DNA of 64,000 bases from Pseudoalteromonas sp. XMcav2-N (GTDB lineage Bacteria; Pseudomonadota; Gammaproteobacteria; Enterobacterales; Alteromonadaceae): NCBI RefSeq assembly GCF_024124545.1, contig NZ_JAMXSF010000001.1, positions 1-64,000 on the forward strand, read 5' to 3'. A program made the position numbers and the translations under genes. Positions 8,429 through 20,400 of this stretch are shown here, in pieces; within the stretch, counting starts at the first letter, position 1, and every line of letters begins with the position of its first letter. Under the pieces are notes generated by a model. That model made no database searches. It had not been told where the DNA came from and saw only the letters and a list, made by a program, of their open reading frames with translations.

Positions 8429-8448
8429 CCGGGCCCTGTCGGGCCCGG
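8429..8448 (-). other. GC-only hairpin inside the operon
   Basis: CCGGGCCC (8429-8436) pairs with GGGCCCGG (8441-8448) around a 4-nt loop, in the 49-nt gap between the MFS and adaptor genes. No T run follows on either strand. It is therefore more likely an mRNA-stability or partial-attenuation element separating NRPS/MFS from the ABC exporter genes than a full terminator. Confidence 0.6.
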
Positions 8449-8455
8449 CATTACG

Positions 8456-9811
8456 TTATGCGGTTTGCGCTTTAGTATCGTCAGCTTCCTGGTCAGGGCT
8501 GGCATCATCGTCATCATTGGCTTCGTCAATGTTGCGAATGTGCTTGTTCATAAAGCCCAGAACAGCAAATAGTACTGGCAGTGCCGCGAGCAGGATCAGC
8601 ATTAAGCCAATACCACGACCCGGGCCGGTGCCAATGAGTGGTCCGAAGAAGTTTGATACCGCATTCTCACTACGCATAACCGGCTCAAACACATAGTCGG
8701 CCAGAGGTCCGGCGAGGAAATCACCCAGCGGAATGGTAAATTGTGCAAACATCCTTCTCAGAGCAAACACACGTCCTTGCATTTTTGGCGGGATACGTGT
8801 TTGCCAGATAACCTGGCTACTGCCGTTAATGGTAGGAACACAAAACTGGAACAGAAACAGGCCGATCATAACGACCCAGATCATATTGCTCATACCCATG
8901 ATGAACAGACAAATGCCCATGGCCAGACCGCCGAACAGAATACCGTTGATCTTGCGTTGTGGACCGCCACTCCATGCCAGGTAGCTGGCACCAACCAGCG
9001 AGCCGATACCGCCAACGGATAACACCAGGCCTGTTTGCCAGTTTTCGGCAGTGAAGTTCACCATAGGAACAATGGAAATTGTGCCCATACTTACTACGAA
9101 GTTAACAAGGCAGAAAAATAATAGCAAATAGACGAGATCTTTTTGCTGGAACAGGTAGTTCCAGGCCACTTTGATCTCCTGCCACATGTTAGATTCTTCT
9201 TCTGCGCCCTCGTAAGGTTCTGGTTTAGGGATTTTCACCAGTAGCAGGGTGCACAGGGCAAATACAAAGGTCACTAAATCAATGATGAAGATAGTGAACA
9301 GATCCACAAAGGCAAGGAGAGCACCTGCTAATAGCGGGCCTGCAATCAGAGAGATAGAACCAATCATCTGCATCAGGCCCGATACCCGGCCATAATCCTT
9401 ACGTTCAATCAGGGTAGTAATGGCTGCGATATTCGCCGGTCCCTGGAAGGCTGTGGCGATGGCAGAGATACCAACACCGATAAAGATGATCCACATGTTC
9501 AGCATGTCGAAGTAGAAACACGCAGCTAAGCCAAGCGTGACCAATGCGCTGAGGGTGTCAGCAAAAATCAAAATCAGCTTACGATCGTAGCGGTCAACCA
9601 GCGCACCGATAATGGGAGAAAAAATAATGGCCGGCAGGCCGGTTATCACGGCAACCATAGTAAAGCTGGTTACTGAGTCGGTTTCGCCCAGTAGCCAGAT
9701 ACCGACGGCAAAGCTGGTGATCCCTGAGCCCAGTACAGATACCATCTGTCCCAGCCACATAAGGTAGTAGGTTTTCATCCCACTACTGGAGTTTTTGATT
9801 GTCTCAAACAT
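8456..9811 (-). CDS. MFS exporter (MFS_3/EntS-like)
   Basis: 451-residue major-facilitator protein with about 12 hydrophobic helices. The cytoplasmic loop 2-3 motif GALVDRYDRK is clear (about residues 65-75). The acidic C-terminal tail (DDDDASPDQEADD) is unusual. The family exports siderophores and peptides and is common next to NRPS genes. ATG 9811 is preceded by AAGAGA and lies 15 nt after the last NRPS stop, so it is cotranscribed. The operon thus encodes two unrelated exporters, this one and the MacAB-like set. Which one moves the mature peptide cannot be told from sequence. Confidence 0.88.
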   Translation of the reverse strand: MFETIKNSSSGMKTYYLMWLGQMVSVLGSGITSFAVGIWLLGETDSVTSFTMVAVITGLPAIIFSPIIGALVDRYDRKLILIFADTLSALVTLGLAACFYFDMLNMWIIFIGVGISAIATAFQGPANIAAITTLIERKDYGRVSGLMQMIGSISLIAGPLLAGALLAFVDLFTIFIIDLVTFVFALCTLLLVKIPKPEPYEGAEEESNMWQEIKVAWNYLFQQKDLVYLLLFFCLVNFVVSMGTISIVPMVNFTAENWQTGLVLSVGGIGSLVGASYLAWSGGPQRKINGILFGGLAMGICLFIMGMSNMIWVVMIGLFLFQFCVPTINGSSQVIWQTRIPPKMQGRVFALRRMFAQFTIPLGDFLAGPLADYVFEPVMRSENAVSNFFGPLIGTGPGRGIGLMLILLAALPVLFAVLGFMNKHIRNIDEANDDDDASPDQEADDTKAQTA

Positions 9812-9826
9812 GGAAAAATCTCTTCA

Positions 9827-12800
9827 TTATAATTGGTTATAGGTTGCAAGGATCTCTTTTAAACACGCTTCACAATGCTCAGCAAGGCGCGCTATTTTGG
9901 CTTCTTCAAACTGATTACTACTGAATTCCCAGCGCACACTCAGTTGGTTCTGCTTGATATAAACACCCACGGCAAGAGGACGCAGACGCTTGGTTTCTTT
10001 ATCCAGACCATAACCGCCGAAGCCATCTTCACGTTGTAACACGCGCAGATCGGCGACATTGTCATGGCCGAAGTAGTTAAAGAACACCTGAGGTTCAGGG
10101 ACGGTATTAAAGTGGTCGATTAGCTCCTTATCTTTTGCCAGATAGCGCAGTACGCCATAGCCGATACCGCCGTTAGGAATGGCTCTGAGTTGTTCATTGA
10201 TATATTTCATGGCACCAACCGGACTGCGGTTGTCGCCATAGCTGAGAAAAGCGGGGTAAATGGTATTGAACCAGCCCACGGTGCGAGACAAGTCGACGTC
10301 ATCAAACAAAGGTTCACGACCATGACCGAGCAGGTCGATCATCAGACAGTTTGAGTCACACTCACGCATAAAGGCGTAAACGATACTGGTCAGCAGAACA
10401 CTGTCTATCTGTGCGCCCGTAACCTTAGTCACTTCTGTTGTCAGCAAGGTGGTTTCGGCTTCATCGAACTGCACATAAACACTTTGCGACGAGGCCATGC
10501 TGTTGACGCCATCCGGGTAGTCCTTTGGCAAATCGGCGGCATGTTTACGCTCTTCGAGCATCCAGTAATCACGCTGCTTCAGGGCGTCCTCCGACTGGCT
10601 CCACTGGGTCAGTTTCTCCACCCACTGAGCAAAGGAAGTGCCTTTTTTGGGCAGCTCCAGAGGCTCGTCGCGACTGATCTGACGATAACAGGTTTCAAAG
10701 TCATCTATGATGGTATGCCAGCTGCCAATGTCCGCCAGCATAAAGTGGCCGATCAGGAACAGCATAGGTTTTTCACCTGGGCTTGCCGGGTAAAGGATGG
10801 CGCGAAATAGCGGGCCATTGGCCAGGTCCATGGCGGTTGCCGTATCGAATATATGATAGTTAACCTGCTGTGCCAGCGTACGCTCTTGGGTTTCTTCAAG
10901 GCTTGCCAGCGTCAACGGCGCCTTGGCTGGTAGTTCATCACCTATCAGCTGATGCTGACCTGTAGCATCTGTGGTCAGGCGCATTCTCAACGTGTCGTGC
11001 TGTGCCATCACATGTAGTAAAGACTGCTCAATTGCTGAAATATCAAAGTCTTTGTCTCTGGGTAGCAGGAATACACCCAGAGTGTGATATTCCGGATGAG
11101 TATGAGACAACTCCAGGAAGTGCTTTTGTGCCGGTGTCATGGCAACCGGGCCAACCACAGGCTCGACCTGACGCAGGATCTGCGTGGTCAATGATGCTTC
11201 GGCCAGGGCACGTACGGTTTTATGCTGGAACACTTGCTTTGGCGTGATCTCGATATCAAACGGTTTGGCTTTGGCAACCAGGCGGATCACCAGTAGTGAG
11301 TCACCTCCCAGACTGAAAAAGTCGTCGTCTATGCCTACTTGCGGCGTTTTAAGAATTTCGCTGTACAAGCGGCACAGCGTGGCCTGCAAGTCATTTTCCG
11401 GGGCACAGTAGGGCACTTTACTGCTCATCGCGCTCATGTCTGGCACCGGTAATGCACGACGGTTCAGTTTACCGTTGGGCGTCAGTGGGATCTGCTTAAG
11501 GTATACAAATAAGCTGGGTACCATGTATTCGGGCAGCTTTTTCTTAAGGTGACGAACCAGCTGTTCCTGCTCCAGTTCACCTGCGGCACTGCTGTAATAA
11601 GCGATGAGTTTTTTATCACTGCCAAATGTGTGCACCTGACAAACCGCTTGCTCTATGTCGTTGTGGCTGTTCAGTGTGCTTTCAATTTCGCCCAACTCGA
11701 TACGATAACCGCGCACTTTTACCTGATCATCGGCACGGCCCAGGAAGATGATCTTGCCGCTCGGGTCGTACTTGGCCAGGTCTTTGGTACGATACAGTCG
11801 CAGGGTCTGGCCTTTATAGTCATGGCTGATAAATGCCTCGTCAGTCAGGTCATCACGATTGAGGTAACCACGGGCAAGACAGTCACCAGTCACGTACAGT
11901 TCGCCGGGCACGCCAGGCGGTACGGCCTGCATCTGGCTGTCGAGCAGCAACATAGTGACATTTTCTATCGGTTTACCTATGGTCACTGCACCGGTTTCTC
12001 CGTCACCACTTTCAATACGGTGGCGTGAACACCACACGGTGGCTTCGGTAGGGCCATAAAGGTTCCAGAATGACGAGGATTTAAGCAACAGGTCTTCTGC
12101 CAGCTCAGGCGGGAGAGCTTCACCGCCACAGAGGATCCGCATGTCGCGTTTACCCTGCCAGCCCAGTTCCAGCATCATACGCCAGGTCGACGGGGTGGCC
12201 TGCATCACGTCGATATCGTGGCGGTCAATCAATGCGATAAGCTGGGTTGGATCCAGCACTTGCTCTCGTTGTGCCAGTACCACAGTGGCGCCGCTGATCA
12301 GGGGCATAAAGATCTCAAGCACCGCAATGTCAAAACAAATAGTGGTACAGGCCAGCAGCTTCTCGCCTGTGCGCATGCCGGGTGCCTGCTGCATAGCAAA
12401 CAGGAAGTTACTGACACTGTGATGTGGGATCATCACCCCTTTGGGGTTACCGGTCGAGCCGGATGTGAAAATCACATATGCCAGCAGGTCTAGTTCATTG
12501 GCCACATCAAAGCTCAGCGCGATATCCGCATCAGGCTGCGGTGCAGCTGTGCTCAACAAGCCATCGGGGGTGATCAGAGTCAGCTGACTATACTGGCTGA
12601 ATTTCTCACTGAGCGAGTCATTGGTGATAACAAACTCAGTCTGAGCATTGTCCAGCATATAGCTGACCCGTTCTTTCGGATAGTCGGTATCAAGTGGAAT
12701 GTACGCGGCGCCGGTTTTCAAAATCGCCAGCATGGCGACTATCATAGACGCATTGCGGTGCGTGGCCATGGCCACAAAGTCACCCGCACGCACACCTTGC

Positions 12801-14470
12801 TGATAAAGGTGGTTCGCCAGGGCATTAGCACGGTTTTCTAACGCCTGATAGCTCAGGGTGAGGTCGCCATCGATGATGGCACTGGCATTGTGGGTACGGT
12901 TAACCTGCGCACTGACCAGCTGGTGTAGCGGCTGATGGTCAAAGGTGTGTTGTGGCCCATCCTGCCATTGCTCTGTGATGGTCTGTTGCTGCTCCTGAGA
13001 GAGCAATGAAAACTGCTCAATTTTTTGTTCAGGCGCGGCTATCACGCGCTCCAGCAATAATGCAAAGTGACCGGCAAGTCGCTCAATTGACGCCATATCA
13101 AACAGATCAGTGTTGAACTCGATAAAGCCACTCAATGTATCTGACTGACTAAAGTAGAAGGTCAGATCAAGTTTGGACGTTTTGTTCTCCGAGCTCATGG
13201 GCGCAAACAGGGGTTGCTGCCCTGACGATGCCGGATTACCCATTGATGAGGTGGTGTTATCGAGGATCAGCATGACCTGGAAAATAGCGGCGCGGCTTAA
13301 ATCCCGGGTCGGGTTTAACTCATCCACCAGTTTTTCAAATGACACGTCCTGATTAGCATAAGCATCAAGCAGCGTTTGCTTTTCCAGATCCAGCATCTGA
13401 GTGAAGCTTAGCTCGGGCTCCACCTGGGTGCGAAAGGCCAGAGTGTTGGTAAAAAAGCCCAGAGCCTGCGCCAGGGTGGGTTTTTCACGGTTGGCAATCA
13501 AGGTACCGATGGCAAAGTCGCTCTGACGCGTGTATTTGTGCAATAAAATGCGCAGTACACACAGCAGCAGGTTATAGGTCGTGATACCACGTTGCTCGCA
13601 AAACGCACGTACCCGTGCAGCCAGGTGTTCTTCCAGTGGCAGTCCGCAGGCATCGCCGTTAAAAGTGCGCTCGGCCGGGCGAGGGCGGTCGCAATAGAGT
13701 TCAATCGGCGGAACGGCTTCGAGCTGTTTCAGCCAGTACTGCAGTTTGCTTTTCAGTGCTTCCTCTTGCTCAGGCATACGTTGCCAGCAGGCATAGTCAA
13801 TATAGCTGGCCTGCGGTTTAGCAGGCTGCTCGCCTTTGCCCGACAGTGCGGCATAGGTTTGGTTGACATAGCGAATAAACAGATTGTGCGACCAGGCGTC
13901 AAATCCGATGTGGTGCACATTGACATACCAGATGTAGTGATCGCCGGCGAGCTTGAACAGGCGAGTGCGGAAGATGCCTTCGCGAGTAAGATCGAATGCG
14001 CGTTCGCAATCTTCTTCAATTTCTCTGAGTGCATCCTGTTTACCTTGCTCCAGAGTACGCTCAGAGAAATCGACAATGGGCAGCACCCGGTATTTGTCCT
14101 GTGCTTTAAGCTCATCCATGCTAAGGATGACCTGATGCGCTTCGCCCTGATCTTCGTCAAACCGACAGCGCAGAATGTCGTGATCTGCCAGAGTTTGCTC
14201 AACGGCCTGAGTAAAACTGTCCAGATCCAGCGGTTGTGTGCTCTGGTATAGCTGAGGAATGCTGTATTCCGGGCTCTCTGGTTCGTAGCGAGACAAGAAC
14301 CAGATCCTTTGTTGTTCATGCGAGAGTGGAAAACGTTGCTGCGCTGCTTTAGCCACGACGGGAATGTCGTTGGCCACCGCTTTGGCTGCTTTGTTTTTTT
14401 CCGCAAGTTGTTGCAGTAACTTAGCCCGTTTTTCGGGGCTAAGTGCACTGAGTTTCTGTTGAATATCCAT
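9827..14470 (-). CDS. NRPS, terminal glycine module with dead E-like domain (C-A-PCP-E*)
   Basis: 1,547 residues. The N-terminal docking helix is SPEKRAKLLQQLAEKN (11-26). The C domain (about 45-480) has HHIGFDA in place of HHxxxDG. The A domain has TSGSTGNPKG near 670 and YGPTE near 805. PCP Ser is in LGGDSLL (about 1055). My GrsA-style code is D-I-L-Q-L-G-L-V-W-K, a known glycine pattern. The final domain (about 1110-1545) is of epimerization type (TVGWFNTIYP, FNYFG) but has lost its catalytic His and Glu. It has no thioesterase. GAGG precedes ATG 14470, 12 nt after the previous NRPS stop. By gene order and tails it should act last in the assembly line. Confidence 0.9.
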   Translation of the reverse strand: MDIQQKLSALSPEKRAKLLQQLAEKNKAAKAVANDIPVVAKAAQQRFPLSHEQQRIWFLSRYEPESPEYSIPQLYQSTQPLDLDSFTQAVEQTLADHDILRCRFDEDQGEAHQVILSMDELKAQDKYRVLPIVDFSERTLEQGKQDALREIEEDCERAFDLTREGIFRTRLFKLAGDHYIWYVNVHHIGFDAWSHNLFIRYVNQTYAALSGKGEQPAKPQASYIDYACWQRMPEQEEALKSKLQYWLKQLEAVPPIELYCDRPRPAERTFNGDACGLPLEEHLAARVRAFCEQRGITTYNLLLCVLRILLHKYTRQSDFAIGTLIANREKPTLAQALGFFTNTLAFRTQVEPELSFTQMLDLEKQTLLDAYANQDVSFEKLVDELNPTRDLSRAAIFQVMLILDNTTSSMGNPASSGQQPLFAPMSSENKTSKLDLTFYFSQSDTLSGFIEFNTDLFDMASIERLAGHFALLLERVIAAPEQKIEQFSLLSQEQQQTITEQWQDGPQHTFDHQPLHQLVSAQVNRTHNASAIIDGDLTLSYQALENRANALANHLYQQGVRAGDFVAMATHRNASMIVAMLAILKTGAAYIPLDTDYPKERVSYMLDNAQTEFVITNDSLSEKFSQYSQLTLITPDGLLSTAAPQPDADIALSFDVANELDLLAYVIFTSGSTGNPKGVMIPHHSVSNFLFAMQQAPGMRTGEKLLACTTICFDIAVLEIFMPLISGATVVLAQREQVLDPTQLIALIDRHDIDVMQATPSTWRMMLELGWQGKRDMRILCGGEALPPELAEDLLLKSSSFWNLYGPTEATVWCSRHRIESGDGETGAVTIGKPIENVTMLLLDSQMQAVPPGVPGELYVTGDCLARGYLNRDDLTDEAFISHDYKGQTLRLYRTKDLAKYDPSGKIIFLGRADDQVKVRGYRIELGEIESTLNSHNDIEQAVCQVHTFGSDKKLIAYYSSAAGELEQEQLVRHLKKKLPEYMVPSLFVYLKQIPLTPNGKLNRRALPVPDMSAMSSKVPYCAPENDLQATLCRLYSEILKTPQVGIDDDFFSLGGDSLLVIRLVAKAKPFDIEITPKQVFQHKTVRALAEASLTTQILRQVEPVVGPVAMTPAQKHFLELSHTHPEYHTLGVFLLPRDKDFDISAIEQSLLHVMAQHDTLRMRLTTDATGQHQLIGDELPAKAPLTLASLEETQERTLAQQVNYHIFDTATAMDLANGPLFRAILYPASPGEKPMLFLIGHFMLADIGSWHTIIDDFETCYRQISRDEPLELPKKGTSFAQWVEKLTQWSQSEDALKQRDYWMLEERKHAADLPKDYPDGVNSMASSQSVYVQFDEAETTLLTTEVTKVTGAQIDSVLLTSIVYAFMRECDSNCLMIDLLGHGREPLFDDVDLSRTVGWFNTIYPAFLSYGDNRSPVGAMKYINEQLRAIPNGGIGYGVLRYLAKDKELIDHFNTVPEPQVFFNYFGHDNVADLRVLQREDGFGGYGLDKETKRLRPLAVGVYIKQNQLSVRWEFSSNQFEEAKIARLAEHCEACLKEILATYNQL
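9830..11140 (-). other. Inactive epimerization-like domain
   Basis: The family motif HHxxxDGxSW reads HFMLADIGSW here: the second, catalytic His is Phe and the Gly is Ile. The EGHGRE motif reads LLGHGRE, so the catalytic Glu is Leu. The fold motifs RTVGWFNTIYP and FFNYFG remain. It follows a glycine-specific A domain, where epimerization would have no effect. Confidence 0.8.
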
Positions 14471-14482
14471 AATGCCTCATTG

Positions 14483-17400
14483 TTATTCTTGTTCTAGTTC
14501 CATCAGTAATGCAGCTAAATCGGCGTCATCCACCTGACTTAACTGTACTTGCTCAATGTGACTGCTTAGCTGGCTTACGCTCTGATAGGCCAGCACATCA
14601 GCAATCGTCAGGCTGCTCAGGCCAAATGCCTCGTTCAGTCCTGCGACCAGTTGCATGGCCAAAATAGAGTTGCCCCCGAGTTTAAAGAAGTTGTCACTGA
14701 GCCCGACTTTGTCCTGGCCGAGAATGTTCTGCCATAAGTCACAAATGGTTCGCTCTGTCTCACTTTGTGGTGCCTGGTAGGGCATTAACTGGGTGAGCTG
14801 ATAGCGACCCAGTGCCTTTTTATCGACTTTACCGCTGGGCGTCAGTGGCAGCGCGTCCAGTGCTATCAGATGAGTCGGAACCATAAAGTGAGGGAGCTGT
14901 GCTGATAAACCGGTGACCAGCTGCGTCTCTTCCAGTGCGCTCTGGGCGACATAAAACGCCGCCAGCACAGGCTCGGTCTGGGTCTGGTTGATGACCACAG
15001 CACACTGACTGACACCACTTTGACCTTCAAGTACCGCTTCAATTTCCTGAAGCTCGATACGGTAGCCACGCAGCTTCACCTGATCATCCAGGCGCTGCAG
15101 GTAAGCCAGTTCACCATTGCCAAGCTGACGAACTAAATCTCCGGTCAGATAGGCATCGACAGATTGACCGTCAATATCCAGAGTAACGAACTTTTCGGCA
15201 TTCAGCTCTGGGCGGTCACGGTAACCCATGGCCACGCCCTGGCCCGCGATAGCCAGTTGTCCCATTGCACCAAAGCGTGCCAGCTGATTATGCTCATTAA
15301 GCACATACAACTGGGTATTGTGGATCGGGCAACCTATGGTTACGCGCTCACCGGGCAGGATCTGTTTGATGCTGGACCAGACGGTGGTTTCAGTCGGGCC
15401 ATACATGTTCCACAGTGCCTGATTATCCTGTGCCAATTGTTGTGCCAGCGCATCGGGCAGAGCTTCACCACCAACCAGACAAGTGAGGTTAGATTTGCCT
15501 TGCCAGTTTGCGCTATACAGCAGACGCCAGGTGGCGGGCGTGCCCTGCATCAGGGTAATATCCTGCTGTGTGATCAGGGCACAAAGTTGTGCGCCATCTT
15601 TGCTTTGTACATCGTTCGCCAGTACCAAAGTGGCACCACAGTACAGTGGCAAGAAAAGTTCCAGCACAGAAATATCAAAGGAGTAGGGGGTAATGGCCAG
15701 CAGCTTGTCTGTGGCGGTGCACCCTGGTTTTTCAGCCATTGCGTACAAGAAGTTATTCATGTTGGCACGGCTGATATCAACCCCCTTAGGCAGACCCGTT
15801 GAACCCGAAGTGTAGATACAATAGGCCTGATTTTCAGGGCGATACTCAGGTGTTGTTAATGCACAGTTGGCCGCATCGAGCTGATTGATGTCAACAAGCT
15901 GGCAGTCTGCGCCAAGGCTAAAGCCGGACTCTGTACTATCGCTGAGTACAAATCTGACTCCCGCATCTGTTGCAATAAAGCTCAGACGCTCGCTGGGATA
16001 GTCTGGGTCCAGTGGCAGATAGGCTGCACCACAATGAAGAATGGCAAGCAGGCTGATCAGTAAGTCTCCCTGGCGTGGCAGTGAGACTGCGATAAGGTCG
16101 CCCGGTTGTATGCCAAGCTGGTGGAGTTGCATGGCACGCGTTTCAACCGCCTGCTGTAATGCTTCATAACTCCATTGTGCTTCGCCACAGATAAGCGCCG
16201 TCTGCTGCGGGTGCTGCGCGGTGTGGTGCGCCAGCTGTGCCAGTAAGTCAGGGATCTGCGCGGGGGCGATTGCAGTTCCTTGCGGCAGATTTGCCAAAGT
16301 GTCTGACTGAGCTGTGCTTTCTAATGTCTCTACCGAGCCGTCAAGGCTGCTCGCCAGCTGCGTCATGATCGCAATATAGCGTGCACGTAGCAAAGCGATA
16401 GTATCGGCAGAGAATAACTCTTCGCTGTATTCCAGGTGTCCTTTTATCCCCGCAGGAGAGGCGACCAGAGTTAAGGTCAGGTCAAATCTGGCGGTGTCAT
16501 TGGGCGTATCCGGCAAAGACAGTGTCAGCGTATCCGTGATGGGGTGTGACTGCTCCCCGGTGCTGCTTAAAAAGTTAAAGAACACCTGAAATAGCGGGTT
16601 GTAATTTAAAGCCCGGTCGACGTCCAGTAACTGGACTAACGATTGTAACGGCAGGCTTTGGTTGTCAAACCCAGACAAGATACGTTCCTGCGTTTGCGCA
16701 AGCAGCTCAGTCAGAGTTTGCCCTGGCGTCAGTGTCATGCGAATTGGCAGGGAGTTAACAAACAACCCCACAACCTGATCCAGCTGATGGCCCGGGCGTC
16801 CGGAAACCGGAATGCCAATGGCGAAATCCTGCTGCCTCGATTGCTCTTGCAATAAGAGTGCATAAGCACACAGAGACAGGGTATATAAAGAGACACCAGC
16901 GCGGCTTGCCTGCTGTTCCAGCTGCTGACTTTGCGCCGCTGGCAGCGTCAACTCTAGACGACTTCCCCGGAAGCTGGGACGGGCCGGGCGAGGTGCATCG
17001 AGCGGCAAGTCCAGAGTATGCGGCATTCCGTTTAACGCATCGAGCCAGTATTGCTGGCTGTGTGCTAAAAATGTCTGGCCCTGCTCTGTGTGCTGCCAGT
17101 GGGCGTAATCCAGTAACTGCACCGTCAGATGTTCTGGCTGCCAGTGATTACCCTGTAGCTGCTGATAATAACAGGCGGTCAGTTCTTTGATCAGCACATC
17201 CATTGAGGCGCCATCGCAGAGAATATGGTGGATCACTAACCCCAGCCAGTGACGGCCATCCTCTAGCTGATACAAGACCCAGCAGTAGGCTGGTTTGGCC
17301 AAATCGAACTTCTGCTTGAGCAGAGTATGAAAGTGCGCTTTTGCCTCTGTTTCACCCAGTTGCAGCGTTTGTACAGGCAGTTCAACGGTGTTGAGCACTT

Positions 17401-20400
17401 GCTGACGGGCCTCGCCCTGATGCTCAACAAAACAGGTGCGCAGTGCTTCGTGCCTGGCTGTCAGGGCTTGCAGTGTGCTGATGAGCACGGTTTTATCCAG
17501 CGGGCCATCAAGCTGCACTAACAGCGGCATATTGTACAGTCCGGCTTCACCGGCATACGCATCCAGCACATACATCTGCTGCTGGCTGTGAGTCAGTGTG
17601 CCTGCTTCTGTGCGAGAAACCGGTTGCAATGCACTCATACGCTGCTCGGTTTGCTGCTGCTCTAGTAATTGCGCTTGCTGTGCAATACTTGGCGCTGCGA
17701 AAAACTGCTTCAGTGTGAGTTCTTTATCTAACTGCTGCGTGATCTGACTGAGCACCTTGAGTGCTGCCAGTGAGTGACCCCCTTGCAGGAAAAAACTGGT
17801 TTCACAACAGAGCCCTGTCTTATTCAGTACCGTCTGCCAGATGGCCTGCAATGTCGCCTCAAGCTGCGAATTGGGCGCAGCACGCTGAGTCAGTGCGTTA
17901 ACCACATCGGCTTTAGGCAGGGCTTTTTTATCAATTTTCCCCCGTGCGGTCAGCGGTAGCGCATCTAGTTGAATAATGTGCTCAGGGAGCATATAAGCGG
18001 GTAAAGTCTGAGCCAGCACATAGTTGAGCTTGTCTTGCTGTAACTGTGCCTGACTGACGACATACGCAACCAGGGTTGGCTGAGGTGTTTGTTGCACTAC
18101 GCAAATACTGGCGGTCACGCCTGTGATGTTGTTTAGCTGACGGCTGATTTCTTCCAGCTCAATCCGGTAGCCCCGGAATTTCACTTGCTCGTCAATGCGG
18201 CCTTTGAAATAGAGCAGCCCCTGTTGATCGTAATATGCCTGATCGCCCGTTGCATACAAACGTTGCTCGAGCAGAGGGTGGACAGCAAATTTTTCGGCGC
18301 TTACCTCTGGCAGGTTTTGATAACCTTGCGCCAGGTTGTCACCACCAATATAGAGCTGGCCAAGCACATAAGGTGCAACTGCATGACCTTGCTGATCCAG
18401 CACATAGATCTGGCTGTGTGGTAGCGCAGAGCCAATTGGTACTGGCGAGCGGTGAATATCAAGCTGATTGACTTCGTGGGCACTGCAGCTGATAGTGGCT
18501 TCACTCGGTCCGTAGGCATTGATAAAGCGCTGGGTTTTGGGGTTGGCCAGCGCGAACCAGTTGGCAACGGTGCGATTTTGCAGTTGTTCAGTGCCGGTTA
18601 CGACCAGTTTGATCTCACTCGGCAGCGGCTGATCTGCATGACGTAGTTGCTCCATCCAGGCATGCAAATAGCCTGTCGGCAGGCTCAGATGATTGAGTGC
18701 GTAGCGCGCAATCAGGTCACCCAAATCGGCAAAAGAGGGGGTGTCCTTTGCCGGACGCAGCACGACCTGACCACCGTGATACAGGATCGGGAAAAACTCT
18801 TCCAGTGCCAGGTCGAATGACAACACCGAAAATTGCAGCGCTTTGGTATGCGCCCCCAGGTGATAGAGCCCGGCCACCGCCTGACAGTGGTTGTTGAGCG
18901 CTTGTCTGGTTACGCGTACCCCTTTGGGCGTGCCCGTAGAGCCTGAGGTATATACCAGATAACCCAGCTCAGGATCTGTGCTCGCCTGTGTATTAAGCAC
19001 GGTCAGTGCAAGTTGGTTCGTATCATCAGTTAACATTACGCTTGCCTGAGCATCCCGGGCAATAAACTCACGTCGTGACTGAGGTAAAGCAGGGTCAATG
19101 ACAACGAAGGCACAATGAGCAAACTGGGCCGCCAGCATGGCTATCACGCAATGGTAGCTTTGCTCACAGCTAATGGCGACGGTCTGTCCGGTCTGTGCAA
19201 CAGAGCGCAGCTCACTGCTGACGCTGCGCACCACCTGGAGTAACTGGGTATAAGTAAGACTGGTATCCTGATCCGGTTGTACGCCGGGCGCAACCAGTGC
19301 AATGGACTCTCCCTGATGCTCAGATAACGCAATGAGTCGCTCACTGAAGCAGGGCACCAGATGCGATGGCTGAGGTTGATTCAGCAGCGCCGACTGTTGT
19401 GCGTAATCGAAGCTGTTAAGCTCACCAATAGTGCACTCAGAGCGGCTCAGCATCACATTGATGATAGTGGCGAGCTGGTGCTGCCACTGACGTACCTGCT
19501 CTTTCGTAAACAGCGCCGTGCGGAATTCAAAGTAGCCGCTAAACGTGTCACTGCTTTGCTGAATTTCCAGCGTAACATCCAGTTTGCTGTAGTGTCTTTG
19601 TACCGGGTAGGGCTGCCAAATTGGCGCTTCCTCAGAGTTTGATGGCGTGCTGCTGCCCAGGTTATTAAATGAAAACATCACCTGGAACAGCGGATTCGTG
19701 CCACTGTCACGATCTGCCCCGAGCAAATCGACCAGTCGCTCAACCGTGACCTGATTACATTGCAGATCCTGATAGAAATGCTGCTGCAACTGGGAAATAA
19801 AAGCGCTAATCGGTGTGTTTGCGCTCACGCCTGCGGGGATCAGTAAGGTGTTGGCAAAGTTGCCCACCATAGCCCGTTGCTGCTGATTGGCTCGTGCCAG
19901 CTCAGGCATGCCTACGATAAAATTATGCTGACCGGTCAGCTTATGTAGTAACAACTGATACGCAGCAAGAAAGAACACACATGGCGTGATAGCAAGTTGT
20001 TGGCAGCAAACAGTAATTTGCTTGCTGAGCGCGTTATCAAAGCTGAAGTTGACATAACTGCCTTGCTGTAAATCCTGCTCCGGTGATGCCGGGTTGAGCG
20101 CCAGAGACAAAGTATGCTCAGTGTCTGCAAGGCGGCTCAGCCAATATTGTTCCATTGCACTGCGGTCGCCGCTTTGGGTGGCGAGTAACTGAGTCAGCGT
20201 GTAGGCGGGCTCTGTCGGTACACTTACAGCACCCGAGTACAGAGCCATAATGGCGCGTTCAACCATCACCACCGAATAACCGTCCAGCGCAATATGGTGG
20301 AAACACAAGGTCAGCACGTATTCGTCTGCGGCCTCAGTGTTATGGAATAACCGGAACCGACACGGGTACTGACGACTGAGCTCAAACGGCACTTTTGCCT

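Noticed and set aside
13592..14251. 219-codon plus-strand frame opposite the terminal NRPS
   Set aside because: Shadow of the conserved C-domain coding sequence; no start signal and no protein-like composition.
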